Assembly (NCBI GenBank): GCA_963169105.1 | Contig: OY720643.1 | Span: 25,454,373-25,518,372 of the forward strand | Direction of reading: 5' to 3' | DNA: 64,000 nt | From: Ceriagrion tenellum | Lineage: Eukaryota; Arthropoda; Insecta; Odonata; Coenagrionidae | In this document: positions 9,678-20,077 of the stretch, piece by piece | Layout: each line of letters starts with the position of its first letter | Position numbering within the stretch: position 1 is the first letter of the stretch | The notes under the pieces: model-generated | Seen by the model: the letters and a program-made list of their open reading frames with translations, nothing else | Database searches by the model: none | Told to the model about the DNA's origin: nothing | Translations under genes and position numbers: made by a program

Positions 9678-10832
9678 CATTCAATACATTTCGACATAAT
9701 TTTTTTTTCAGAAAACACCTCTTAAAACTTGTACGGTGTTCGATGCGATAACGGGAGAATAATTAGGTGCAAATAGTATTTCCCCACACTATAAAAATTC
9801 AATTTTCATGAAAAACTTTCTATTTACATGGCATATCATAGGAAAACAATTTTGTCACCAATCTATTTCAGTTTTTGGGCTTATTAGCGAAAAACTACAG
9901 AAACGGGAGTGAAAATACATCTACATCTACAAAATACCCTGCGAGCCGCCGCATATGAGTGTGGCCTTAGGGGTCACACTCATATGTATGAGGGGGTCTT
10001 AGGTCACCAGCCGTATAAAGGTGTAAACGTTTGGAGATGAAATGGGGACATGTAGCATAGGAGTGTATTTGGTGGAGTTCAATTTTTATTGTGGTCACTT
10101 ATTGTTCGCGGAAAGAACGAGTTTCTGTACCTATCTGTTCGGAAGTGAATCTCTCTCATTTTATCGCATCTGTCAGACCTAGAGATGCAGTGACGAGTCA
10201 TGATAATATTCTCTATGTCGCTCTGAAAAATATCAGTTCTGAATGTATCAAGCACCCTAAGCCTAGCGTGTAGCCTCCGAGTCTCTAGGGGCTCCCACCT
10301 TAATCCCTCTAAAAGTTGTGAGACATTATATGTACGCTCTTAGCAGTTTTTAACGAAGCGCGCTTCTTTCCTTAGTATTTTATTAATTGTTTTGGTTAAA
10401 TCTATTTGACCAGCGGTCCCAAATGCTCGCGGCGTATTCCAGATGTGACCTAACTAGAGCGAAGTAGCATCTCTCTTTGACTTTTCATCCAAGGACCTTC
10501 CTATTATACGTTTAACAAAACCTAGTTTCTTTAACGCTGCGCCACATATGTTCTGCATGTGTAATCCCCACGTATATCAGAAGCTAAGTTTAAATTTAAT
10601 TTAATACATTTCGGCTTTATTTTTCTAGAATACACCTCTTAAAACTTGTACGGTGTTCGATTGGATAACAGGAGAAGAATATGGAGCAATGGTATTTTTC
10701 CACCCAATAAAAAGTCAATTTTCATGAAAAACTGTTCATTTACATGACATAACAAAAGAAAACAATTTAGTCACCGATTTATTTCAGTTTTTGGGCATAT
10801 AAGCAAAAACCTACAGAAACAGAAGTGAATAA
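9678..10832 (+). repeat. ~230-bp direct repeats flanking a LINE fragment
   Basis: About 9678-9915 and 10602-10832 align along their whole length. Shared blocks include ACACCTCTTAAAACTTGTAC, GGTGTTCGAT, TCAATTTTCATGAAAAACT, and a TTTCAGTTTTTGGGC segment ending GAAAC.G.AGTGAA. They are clearly diverged. They do not have TG...CA ends and do not look like LTRs. A LINE 3' fragment fills the gap between them. Confidence 0.75.
9918..10580 (-). pseudogene. CR1/Jockey-like LINE, 5'-truncated 3' end
   Basis: On the minus strand this encodes a broken version of the reverse transcriptase C-terminus seen intact at 45.8-46.36 kb. The matching DNA blocks are CCTAGCGTGTAGCCTCCGAG, GAGTCTCTAGGGGCTCCCAC and GTATTTTATTAATTG. 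The element ends in the 3' UTR (GGCTCGCAGGG) and a short GATGTA repeat tail (CATCTACATCTAC on the plus strand at 9918). Several frame and stop changes abolish coding. The 60-codon plus-strand frame at 10091-10273 is a shadow. Confidence 0.8.
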
Positions 10833-11440
10833 ACGAGCTAATAGCGATGTAGTCGGATCCGAAAACTGGAATAATGGTTCGTTAAAAATATTTCGTCGAG
10901 CAATATGCATATTTCGTGCCTCCACTTTTGTGTTTCCATAGCCACGATATGTCACCACTGTAAGCTGAGGTCTTTTTTCAAAAGTACGGACGCAAAGCTG
11001 GAGTTCTGTATTCCCTCCCAATCAAACAGTGAAACATCCAAAGCAGTAAGATAACTTACTGCTAAAATCGCCCGAGGGAAATGAATATACCCTGCATCCA
11101 CATGCAAGGGAAAGGCCAAACGATGGAGTGATGGAATCAAAAGGATGTAAACACGAGAAGATTATGGAAAAGGCATTAATTCAACACATTTCCAAAGATA
11201 AATAGAGGAGTGCCAAAGGAAATAAGGCAATGTACCGCAGAGCAATGCACTGTGTGAGTCACTCAAAATCAATATAACTTCATTTACGAAGCAAATGCTT
11301 GCATCGAAAATCCACATACGAAAACAAGAAACGAAACGAAGAATTAAAGTAATAAACAGGCTGAAAATAGTATATACTTACTGTGAAGGAGGCATGAAAA
11401 ACGCTTTAGAAGCTATTTGAACACTTTTCACCGTTTGTGG
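10833..11440. other. Unassigned A/T-rich DNA
   Basis: No repeat, RNA gene or convincing coding frame was recognised. The minus-strand frames of 80 and 62 codons lack motifs. Confidence 0.4.
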
Positions 11441-11735
11441 CAATTTGAGCGAAATAGTTCCCAAGTCATAATGGAGACCATACTCGAATTTAAGTTTTAA
11501 CTTCAGCAGCTGTAGGAAGCATGACAGAAATGTTGCATTATTAATTGTGCAACGATATGTATTTATATCACTGAAATACGAAGTGATTAAATAAAAATTC
11601 CGATATACGCCTTTTTCATGACTCATTTTTTCCGCGCGGTAAGTTTAAAACTCCTTAACAACGGAAGGTTTTTTTGTGATTCAGAAAAAAACAACGCGGT
11701 GACAATATTATTTCTTTTCAAAAATAGTTAAGAAA
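11441..11735 (+). mobile_element. TTAA-flanked MITE, copy 4, 3'-truncated
   Basis: It starts CAATTTGAGCGAAATAGTTC (a degraded left end) and keeps CATAATGGAGACCATA, the CCGCGCGGTAAGTTTAAAAC block and the GGTTTTTTTGTGATTC block. Homology stops near 11735, roughly at the middle of the element, with no right terminus. Confidence 0.75.
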
Positions 11736-12766
11736 GCAAACCACTGGTCACGTCAAGCAACCTACTTAAATCTACCAGAGGACATAAAGATATTGAAAAG
11801 CCTATTTTCGAGTGAAAAACTCCAAATGAAAGACAAAAAAAAAAACAAAGTTAAAAACATAAAATTTTGAAGAGGATAGTAACTTCCCCCTTTTTCGCCG
11901 ATAACCTCAACAGCTCCCGACAAACATGAAGCTTCTTTAAATGATTTAAGATTTTCCCGGTGTATTATGTGTAAATATCTTTCTCGGGCTTCGCACCGGG
12001 TAATGTTTTCAAAATGAAGCTTCTTTGTGTACCATACAGTTATTCAGAATGTGAGTCATAGAGAGTGAACGAACTCAAGCTCGAGGAGCAAAGAGAGATA
12101 TCGAAAATCCACTATCAACCAGAGCCATGGGAAAGTCAAGCAAAGTGAAAAGTAAGCAAGCAAAAGGAACTTCTGAAGAAGGCATTAACTCACGATGTTC
12201 TCGTCATAGTTTTCACACGTCTTATCCTTCAGACAACCTTGCGATTTTCGCGGCGTAAAGCACTCAGTCACGAAAAATTAACGAACTCAAATCTCCTAAA
12301 GTAAATCGGGATGCGAAAAAAAATGCTGTAACTGGAATCCAAACATATAAAGGAATAACAGGACGATAAGAATGAGAGCACGAGACAGCTCTGTGAGGGG
12401 CAAATAAACACGGCCTTTCACATGTATAAATTGCTGGCCACGCAGTCCGGAAACCACTTTCGTACTCAGATTATCTGGGCTTCTTCGTTACAAAATATCA
12501 CCTTATATTTGCACTATTAAACTATTTTCTGCGCGGTTATTTTCTACCACGGCATGATGGTTAAGAAACTAGTTTTGAAACACCTTTTTATTAAATAAAA
12601 TTAACTTATTTTGCAGGAATTCAAGGGTGGGTCTCGACATAATTTTTCCATTTTTAAAGGCAATTGCGCGAATTATTAACATTTCAGTTTTTAATGGCCT
12701 GATTTCAAATACTCTGTTTTCTAATTCAATCCTTTCGGGCTTAATCTGCACTTAAAGTAATAATGA
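11736..12766. other. Unassigned A/T-rich DNA
   Basis: Nothing recognised. A short A+T hairpin-rich stretch near 11950-12020 has GAAGCTTCTTT twice (about 11927 and 12016), but this is too short to name. Confidence 0.4.
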
Positions 12767-13573
12767 CAATACCAACTATATATGAAAAATTCTCAGGCTT
12801 CACTTGGTGGAACAGCATTGCGATGGTTTGTAAATAAACTCACGTTGTAAAATTCCACTATGGTTTTTATTATTTTGACCTAGATTTCGACTCAAGTTAA
12901 GTTAATAATAATTCTTGTGGAATTATAAAAACCATTGTGGAATATACCAGGTGAGTTTATTTACAATCCAATACCAACTATGATTCACTACACAGAGTTT
13001 TTTATTAGTAATAATAATAAACTCGTTTATTGTTCTAGGAGTGAACTCCTTTGGAACATAGAAATGATATACAGTGGTGTGCAAGACAATTAATATGGGA
13101 ATAAGCCAATCAGGAAACAAAAAAGAGAAGTTATCATATGAATAGCTAACAATAGACATATACAACATTATCATTTAGCAATGTAGAAGAAGAACTGAAT
13201 GTATTCTTCTAACAGAAAAACGAACATTAAACATATCAATAAACAAATTACACAACTTTTAAAAGGAAATTTAGCTTAACAAATGAAAAGGAAAAAAAAG
13301 GAACTGAATTGCTTCTTCTTACGCAACAATGGACATTAATCACATCAATGAACTGATAAATGAGTTACATGGTCAGCATTCCGGAAAGTAAGTGTGTGAT
13401 TATCTTTCTCTTAACTATTACCAGTGATGCACTGTCTACTAGTACAACTAGTTTCAACGCTACTACGTCGGTACTACGTGCGTAGGTACGCGATGATGAC
13501 GTAGTAGCGTTGAAACTATTGTACCAATAAAAAACTCATTGTTGTGGATTCAAACGTAGTTGGTATTGTCATT
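12757..13573. mobile_element. Fold-back element 4 (outer), interrupted in its left arm
   Basis: The outer left arm is 12757-12781 plus about 12982-13015 (AATGACAATACCAACTA, then TGATTCACTACACAGAG). It is complementary to the right arm at about 13526-13573. An inner hairpin at 13442-13469/13498-13524 (arms containing GTTTCAACGCTACTACGTC) has the apex CGATGATGACG...CGTTGAAACTATTGTACC. This is the fold-back apex with one core base missing. Its left arm is split by the 189-bp element at 12780-12968. Confidence 0.6.
12767..12981. mobile_element. Fold-back element 5 inserted in element 4, 13-bp target duplication
   Basis: The element proper is 12780-12968, flanked by the identical 13-mer CAATACCAACTAT at 12767-12779 and 12969-12981. 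Internal arms at about 12829-12875 (GTAAATAAACTCACGTTG onward) and 12921-12968 are complementary. The minus strand reads GAGTCGAAATCTAGGTC, a degenerate hammerhead-like apex, and downstream ATAGTGGAATTT, the shared GTGGA box. The perfect target duplication shows that it moved as a unit. Confidence 0.8.
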
Positions 13574-14268
13574 ATTGATCCTCTGTTTTCTTTGAACACT
13601 ACCATTGCCCCGCAGAAATAATAAGTGACGAAAAGGACGAACCTTTCAAGTAATTCCCTTCATCATTACAAGGACGAAATGAGCAACGTATTAAATTATG
13701 CAGTGGCGCACCATATTTACCAATAACCAAAATTCTTCCCATTTTTTGTTCGGGAAAGACCCACCCTCTCTCCCACAGGTATTTACCACATCTACAGAAA
13801 TATCAGTAGTCATTTATGTTTAAGTATTATACGTCTTACCTGAATCTATTAAAAGTTTAAAAAAACAAGAAGATATTTTTGAAACTTTCAAAGGAATGGA
13901 TATTGACCCTTAATAATATTGATGTTTCATTCTAGACCTGTAATGTATTTACATGCACTCTATGTTGTAACTATTAATAATTAGTGTTTTATACGAATTA
14001 AAGCAAGATGAATCATTATTATTGTCTCTGCTTTTCTCGTACACAATTGGGCTAAAATGAAATCGTCATTGTTATTTATATAAGCTTTTGAAAGTATTTT
14101 TGTTTAATTCCAGCAGAGTTTTTTTTATAGAAGGCAGTCTCCACATAGGTCTGTGACCTTTAAGGCTGCCTAAAGCTCATTGATATTTGTACACAACATT
14201 GTACAAAAACTGTTGAGAAAAAAATATTCTTATTCTATTCATATATTCATACACCTTTCAGAAATCAA
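13574..14268. other. Unassigned A/T-rich DNA
   Basis: No feature recognised in this A/T-rich interval just upstream of the hAT MITE. It has several TTTA/TAAT runs and no open frame above 60 codons. Confidence 0.4.
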
Positions 14269-14740
14269 GCCAATACTAGAGCTTCGCGAATGCTTCGAAA
14301 TCGATTCGATTCGACACGAACCAGGCTTAATTCGATGCTATTAGCCTGCGAATCGGGATGCTTCGAAACCGAATGATTCGAAATATTCGAATCTGATAGA
14401 TTCATCTTCGAATCGTTGCATGGCGCTTATTCCAAAATTGGTGCGCCGTCCGTTTTGACGATGTTTTCCTCTCGCAAAACGAAAATTTAAACGACCACAT
14501 TTTATTATGTGCTATTCTTTGTGCCGCTTTAGATATATAAGATAATGTAAGGCCCTGAAATATTGTGAAAATCTTCATTACTTTAACTGTGGATTATCTT
14601 TTGCATTTTATTTAGAGTCGAATTCGATTCGCAAGCGAATTTTTTAGGGTGATTCGATTCGCTACCAAAATTTAAAAAAAAAATTCGTTCCGGTTCGATT
14701 CGAAATGAAAATACCTGATTCGCACAGCACTAGCCAATAC
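14269..14740. mobile_element. hAT-type MITE with perfect 8-bp target duplication
   Basis: The element is 14277-14732, flanked by GCCAATAC at 14269-14276 and 14733-14740. Its ends, TAGAGCTTCGCGAAT and ATTCGCACAGCACTA, are imperfect inverted repeats. The TAG(T)GCT.CGCGAAT terminus and the 8-bp duplication are hallmarks of hAT elements. The interior has many TTCGAATC/GATTCGA motifs near both ends (subterminal repeats, a likely transposase-binding feature in hAT families) and no coding frame. Confidence 0.9.
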
Positions 14741-16194
14741 CCTGAAATTGAATTGGCATTTCTTTTATAACCTCTTTCACTATCTCCAACACTGCCTCGT
14801 ACACTTCTTACCTTAATACAGATACAATACACTGATGCTATTTGAATTGCAATTGGGAAGTAAATTCTGCTTCGGTCCCTCGCATAACTACGTTTTCCGT
14901 AATCTCCATTATTCTTCAAATATCAAACTCACCAGAACGGACGCCACGGCCGAAATACACTTAGTACACTTTTTAATCCTGAAGCGGTGGGTCATATAAA
15001 GCTACCTTTGACCTCAGCAACGTTTGACCTTTGAATCATGTTATTTCACGACGTGTCGTAACTTTAGGTAAACTTAAATTTGCGTAGTGCATGCCGGGAG
15101 CGTAACCATCTCTCGCGATCCGTCTTTATTTACGCAATAAATTTGCGCAGTAGCAATCTCGTAATAACTGTCATGCCTCGGTGATGACCATTACGGATAA
15201 CAAAAATCAATTCGCAAAGCTATATGCACTTCATCATGTTGACTCGTCGCCTCCCATTACGTTAACGCATTGTGCTGTACACGGTGGATGATCAGCGCTA
15301 GGCGCAATGTACCACCAAATAAGCGCCTACTTGTCGACACGAATTCGTCCATTTCGGGTCGAATTCCCATCACCGAGCACCTAATGGCAAACCCAGCTAT
15401 GAGATTACAAAATCTCAATCCACGAAACTACGCCATACACAGCGAGCATTCATCACTAGCCGTGCTCGGCATGCGTTGCAATGCCTCATTTCTTTTCTAA
15501 GTAGGCACACTTGGCCCACAAATCTTTTCTGGGTTCAAAATCGGTCCCTAAACGAATTAGAGACCCAGTCCAACGAATTCCTCGTACCTATACAGAATTG
15601 ATAACGCACAAATGATGGCACGAGTTTCCATTCAATGCCTATGCTACGGTTTCCTAGTAAATAAAACATTTTATCGTTTAAGTAGTGCAAAATTTTGAGA
15701 TTTTGGACTTAAAAATTCAATCCTATGTAAAAGCGAAGTGTTTACAAAAATCGAATGCAAGAATTCAAAAAAAGCAAACAAAGAGACCACTTGCACCAGA
15801 TCTTATTCTACATACAAATAAATTGCGCACCTTTTTACACAAAATATGTCTCAATAACATAATTCTGATGCACGCGATATTTGTCTCACTGATACGATTC
15901 TGATTGAGAAACTCGTAAACGATCTGCCTCGTTGATTCCTTGTCGTTCCTCACTTGTTTGAGAAGCTCGCGTGCCAACACTCATTTGTTGAAACGACTCG
16001 CGCTCAACCTATTGTATGTACAATGGATTTAATAATTCAGAAGCCAGAGTTGCCAAACAACTCACCAAAGTTTCATCGTAATCTGATTAATGGTGTTGGA
16101 ACGTATAGATGACGAACAAATAAACATTCATTTTTATATATTAGATAACAGTACGAGGAAAGGGATGCCTAGACAGCAGCCTTGCGTTGATATA
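14741..16194. other. Unassigned A/T-rich DNA
   Basis: No feature recognised. The frames at 14662-14919, 15270-15500 and 15765-15980 are short and without motifs. The first overlaps the end of the hAT MITE. Confidence 0.4.
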
Positions 16195-16515
16195 CAGTGA
16201 AAACTGTATTACGTGATCACCGACGGTACCGGTGAAAAATGGTCGTTAAGAGGGGTGGTCGTTTGACTGGGGTTCAGTTTCTGGAGGAAGAACGGGCGGC
16301 TGATTTGAAAAATATGGAAATACTCATTAAGCGACGGTTTTGTTAAAACCTACACAGATGGCGTTTAATTCCTCACAATTCAGTTGCAACTCGGAAATGT
16401 AAATTCACATTAATTTGAAGTGTGCATACAGTGAAACTTGAATTAAGCGACCACATACGACGGTTCCGCTGCAATATGGCCTTTTAGAGGGGTGGTCGCT
16501 TGATAGGAGTGGTTG
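16195..16515 (+). mobile_element. pogo/Tigger-like terminal repeats, two direct copies
   Basis: CAGTGAAAACTGTATTACGT at 16195 and CAGTGAAACTTGAATTAAGC at 16439, both preceded by TA, begin two similar ~80-bp segments. These continue through CGACGGT.CCG.TG.AA, ATGG.C.TT, and AGAGGGGTGGTCG at about 16252 and 16486. CAGTGAAAC ends with a TA target and GGTCG repeats are typical of pogo-like Tc1/mariner MITEs. The two copies are in the same orientation, so this is a tandem or degraded arrangement rather than one element with inverted ends. Confidence 0.5.
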
Positions 16516-16624
16516 TTCACCGTAATTCGGATGCCTGTGAAGCATTTGCGAACAAAATGACACAAATAATAAAAAAATCGGAATTTCACGCATGAATGGC
16601 ATAAGCTTCTTAATCACAATAAAC

Positions 16625-16857
16625 TAAATGAGAAATAAATTCAACAGATTCAGGCGAGATATCGTGGAAGTTATTCATAATGTAAGAGAAACAATTGCAC
16701 TTTACCACAAAATTGTTTTAATGCGTACAACGCGTTTCGGCTCACAGAGCCAGAGTCTTGTACCTGATGATGGCTCTGTGAGCCGAAACGCGTTGTACGC
16801 ATTAAAACAATTTTGTGGAAAAGTGCAATTGTTTCTCTTACATTATAAATGAGAAAT
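16625..16857. mobile_element. Fold-back element 6, 12-bp target duplication
   Basis: The element proper is 16637-16845, flanked by the identical 12-mer TAAATGAGAAAT at 16625-16636 and 16846-16857. Arms of about 75 bp (ATAATGTAAGAGAAACAATT on the left, its complement on the right) meet at an apex around 16755-16765. The right arm contains the hammerhead-like core at 16764-16797, then CATTAAAACAATTTTGTGGA. The open frame at 16628-16852 runs through the palindrome and is not coding. Confidence 0.85.
16764..16797 (+). ncRNA. Hammerhead-ribozyme-like motif
   Basis: CUGAUGA, one U, GGCUC-UGU-GAGCC (perfect 5-bp helix II), GAAAC, GCGUU, GUA. The residue order is that of a hammerhead core with a minimal helix III. 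The extra U before helix II and the lack of a clear helix I are shared with the other copies, so either the family has a variant structure or the ribozyme is inactive. Confidence 0.38.
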
Positions 16858-16970
16858 CGACATACACGGGGGATACTGCATTCGAACCATTCCGTTCCAA
16901 GATGTTGCTCGATAGTTCAAGACTTAAAGAGTTGAATTACCTCGCGGAAATCTGTTATTTGAATCAATTG

Positions 16971-17163
16971 CCGACCCCGGTGGCGATGGGGTAAAGTCCT
17001 CGCCTGATAAACCGAGGGCCGTGGGTTCGAATCCCGCCCGGGTGTAATTATCGCCACAGGGCATGGATGTTTGTGTTCGCATGTTGTTGCTGATATTCAC
17101 CCGATATAAATTGGCTAAATGCGCTGTATTCGGGGTAGTGAAGATAAAATAAATATACAAATT
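16971..17163 (+). mobile_element. tRNA-derived SINE, family A
   Basis: The head CCGACCCCGGTGGCGATGGG contains a polymerase III A-box-like TGGCGATGGGG. The B box GGTTCGAATCC is at 17024-17034. After the tRNA-like part comes a unique body (CCACAGGGCATGGATGTTTG) and the tail CTGTATTCGGGGTAGTGAAG-ATAAAATAAATA. Other family members are at 46.67, 39.71 and 23.8 kb, and a tail-only fragment is at 47.43 kb. It is not a functional tRNA gene because the acceptor pairing is missing. Confidence 0.8.
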
Positions 17164-17243
17164 TACAAAATGTATTTGTCATTCCATTGAAATTCACATG
17201 ACATAGGTATTCACTATAACATTCTAAGGGAAAATATAGCTAA

Positions 17244-17478
17244 TACAGGGTCATTAAAAAGTCTTGTTATGATTGCGGAAAATCAGAGTTTTTTATTTTT
17301 CAACATAGATACATGAAACAAGGATAAAAATGTTACTAAATACGTCAAGTTTTATTTGTTATCGCTACAATTGTTCAATGTGACCTCCATTTGAAGCACG
17401 GCACACATGTGTCTCTGTTGAAAAATAAAAAAGTTGTGATTTTTCGTAATCATAACAAGACTTTTGAATCACCCTGTA
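17244..17478. mobile_element. mariner-type MITE, TA target
   Basis: It runs from CAGGGTCATTAAAAAGTCTT at 17246 to its inverted copy ending ACCCTG at 17476, flanked by TA on both sides (17244-17245, 17477-17478). The inverted repeats extend about 40 bp with few mismatches (TTGTTATGATTGCGGAAAA against its complement). At 231 bp, it is far too short for a transposase. A central CAATGTGACCTCCATTTG could be a transposase remnant, but it is too short to judge. Confidence 0.85.
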
Positions 17479-19939
17479 TAATCGAGGATAATAATTGAAT
17501 GGAAACAACTATACCTAAAAATCACATTCAGAAAACATTAAACATTACCTCCACGGAGTGATTACAGATAAATGTGGCAGTGGATAAAAAGTTTCTTAAA
17601 GGACAGGTCGATCTAACGGGAAAAAAATGTGGGCAGACTCTCGTCAAGTCGGAGATTTGGAAACCGCCTCGAATCAGTACGTAGCGGAGATGCATTAAAG
17701 AAATAAACACCTGGTAAACTCCTTCACGCCAGCGGCTATTTTTCAATCAACAGTTCTTGTCACAGAGATATATCGTACCTGGTGGACTAATACTAGTTCT
17801 CTGATCATTCTGTCAATCATGTTAACGTAGACATAATTCAAATATTCACTTCGAGATACAGATCTGATTTTCCTGGAAAATTTTGTTCGAGAATCAATTT
17901 ACGCAAACATGAAGCCATACGACCTTCGAGAGTCCTCGGTACTTATTTTTTCCATACCGCCTGAGAACATTCGTTTATTTTCTCCCCAGTAAAAAATATC
18001 AGAAAACCAGCACATTTTTAGACGCCTTCGCATCACCAGCAGCGTTCGTGAAAGTTGAAGCCCTCGTCTTATCGACAAAAATAAGCCTGCAATGATATTC
18101 CTGACGGTAATAGTTTTTCACCGCTCAGTCGGATCTCTTCTGGAACTTATTTCAAGATTGAAAATAAAGCATAAAAATAAAGTAATCTAATTGCATTTTC
18201 GAGTTAAATTATAATATTTTACAGTTAATTCCATCATTCATTTGAGTTAAATTACATGAAACGACTCAAATGCGTATTGAACTTAAGTATAGACGGAAGT
18301 GCAATGATCAAATAAAACCAACCACGCAGAAAAAGAAAAATTATGCGATATTAATTCAAGGCACGTTTTACGACGACTCATCTTTAAGATGTAAATAGCT
18401 AAATGAAAAGCATACACGATTCAATTCCTCATCGCATATTCCATTAACGAGGAAAAAGTTGGAGGGATTGGAATCTTTATGCATGATCGCAGTTTCGAAA
18501 TACTGCGCCCCGTAGGCCAAGGCTAAATGAGGCGTAAAATATACTAGTACACTTGCGAAAAAGTCGTAAATTTCACACGAGACTTCTCAAGGAGAAAAGT
18601 CGCAGCGGCACAGAATAAATGTTGATCCTCACAGAAGATTGAAATACGTGATTTATATGCAAACTCAATTTACCATCTCGAGTTAATTTAATACCACGCG
18701 ATAAAAATCGAATTTTCAACGATGCCACACCTTGTGAAATAACCAGGAAATACGAGACATGAAGTAATCACACTAAGAATCGAAATTCAACGTGGATATA
18801 CTCCGAAAATAGCTGAATGGTTGATTCACCAACGGAGTAGGAACATTCTACTAAGATTTAGGCGCTACGTGAGACATAAACAACTATTCGAAAAAAGATT
18901 CTACCGCATTAATCGACAAAACGTTCCATTAACATCGAAATAGACAAGGAAAAAACAGCAATTGATATTAACCAGACAAGGGAGCAACATTTGCCTCGAA
19001 TCCAATTGTTTACTCATTTGACGTCGGTGGAATCGGACACCGTCGGATTCTTTCCGATTTTGATTCGATATGAATAGATTAAATATTCACAGAGAATCGT
19101 TTTTTTAACTCACCAGTCGAAATTCCGTACTTCTCATCACAATCCACGAAGGGTGTGATTAAATTTCAAAATATTCTCATTAACCTTCTTCCATCTACAG
19201 ACTTATGATGGATAAATCTCAATTCACGATTCTCGTAACCTGTATTGTTTTCGTTTCTAGGAATACTCCCGATGATGCAATTACACTTAAGCGGAACATA
19301 GGTGATGATTGAAACTTCGTTTACATAAATGACTGTTCCCGTTCGCTTCTTGGATGAGTTGGGGGGAAGTTTCGAGGAAGTGACCGTCAACCGGGGTAAT
19401 TTGCACCATTGAGGACGGGTATGTAGGACAATGAGGCAAGGATTATTAGGGATATGGAAGGACGGATGAAGAGAAATCCTGCGTCACTATTAGCTCTTGA
19501 TCAAGGAAATGCATCAAGGGGACGCTAGTTAAGCATCCCACCCGATGGACAGTGCGCAACAATTCAAAAGCCCTCCACAGAGTACCAAAGAGAGGATCGC
19601 GATTCCGACGAAAGACAGCCATTATCATAGAGATTCGAAACCCGGCCCTCCGAAACAATACGAATGTCAGCACTAGATGTAGTTCGTTTAGGGCAGTGCT
19701 TCATTACTTTTTTTTAACCCCAAACACCTAATAATTTTAATGTATGCTCGCATCCCACTAAGTAATACATCGCACTCATTACGTGCATATTGATAAAAGG
19801 GAATGAGACCAAAACAAAGTTGTATACTTAATCAATATTTAAATCATACAAGCAAAAGAGAAACAGATGTTGAGTCATCTGAGACTAGCCACGGATTAAA
19901 TCTTACGGAGTTACCCGCAACGCACAATTGTGCTAAATT
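17479..19939. other. Unassigned A/T-rich DNA
   Basis: A 2.4-kb stretch without a recognisable repeat or gene. It is less repetitive than its surroundings and could be intronic or intergenic single-copy DNA. Small frames at 17528-17746, 19166-19390 and 19446-19673 on minus have no motif. Confidence 0.4.
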
Positions 19940-20077
19940 TCACAGAGGAAAAATCATCCGCCTTGACCGGGATTCGAACCCGGATTAGCCAGTTAGGCTA
20001 CCTGGCTAAATCACCCGGCCGGAAATCGAGGGATCCGTGTTCGAATCCCGGTCAAGGCGGAGGATTTTTCCTCAGTG
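19940..20077. mobile_element. Two tRNA-like SINE heads in inverted orientation
   Basis: The arm TCCGCCTTGACCGGGATTCG (from about 19957) is the complement of CGAATCCCGGTCAAGGCGGA at about 20042. On the minus strand the left part reads TTTAGCCAGGTAGCCTAACT then CCGGGTTCGAATCCCGG, a perfect T-arm with a B box and an A-box-like TAGCCAGGTAG. The right arm is a plus-strand copy of the same unit with one change (GTGTTCGAATCCCGG). Both arms extend into GGATTTTTCCTC. A joined inverted SINE pair explains this better than a real tRNA gene. Confidence 0.7.

Noticed and set aside
16971..17045. A functional tRNA gene
   Set aside because: A and B boxes are present, but there is no acceptor-stem pairing, and the unit has a body and tail shared with other copies. 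A SINE explains it.
19957..20030. A functional tRNA gene on minus
   Set aside because: The T arm is perfect, but the acceptor strands do not pair into a cloverleaf, and an inverted second copy directly adjoins it.
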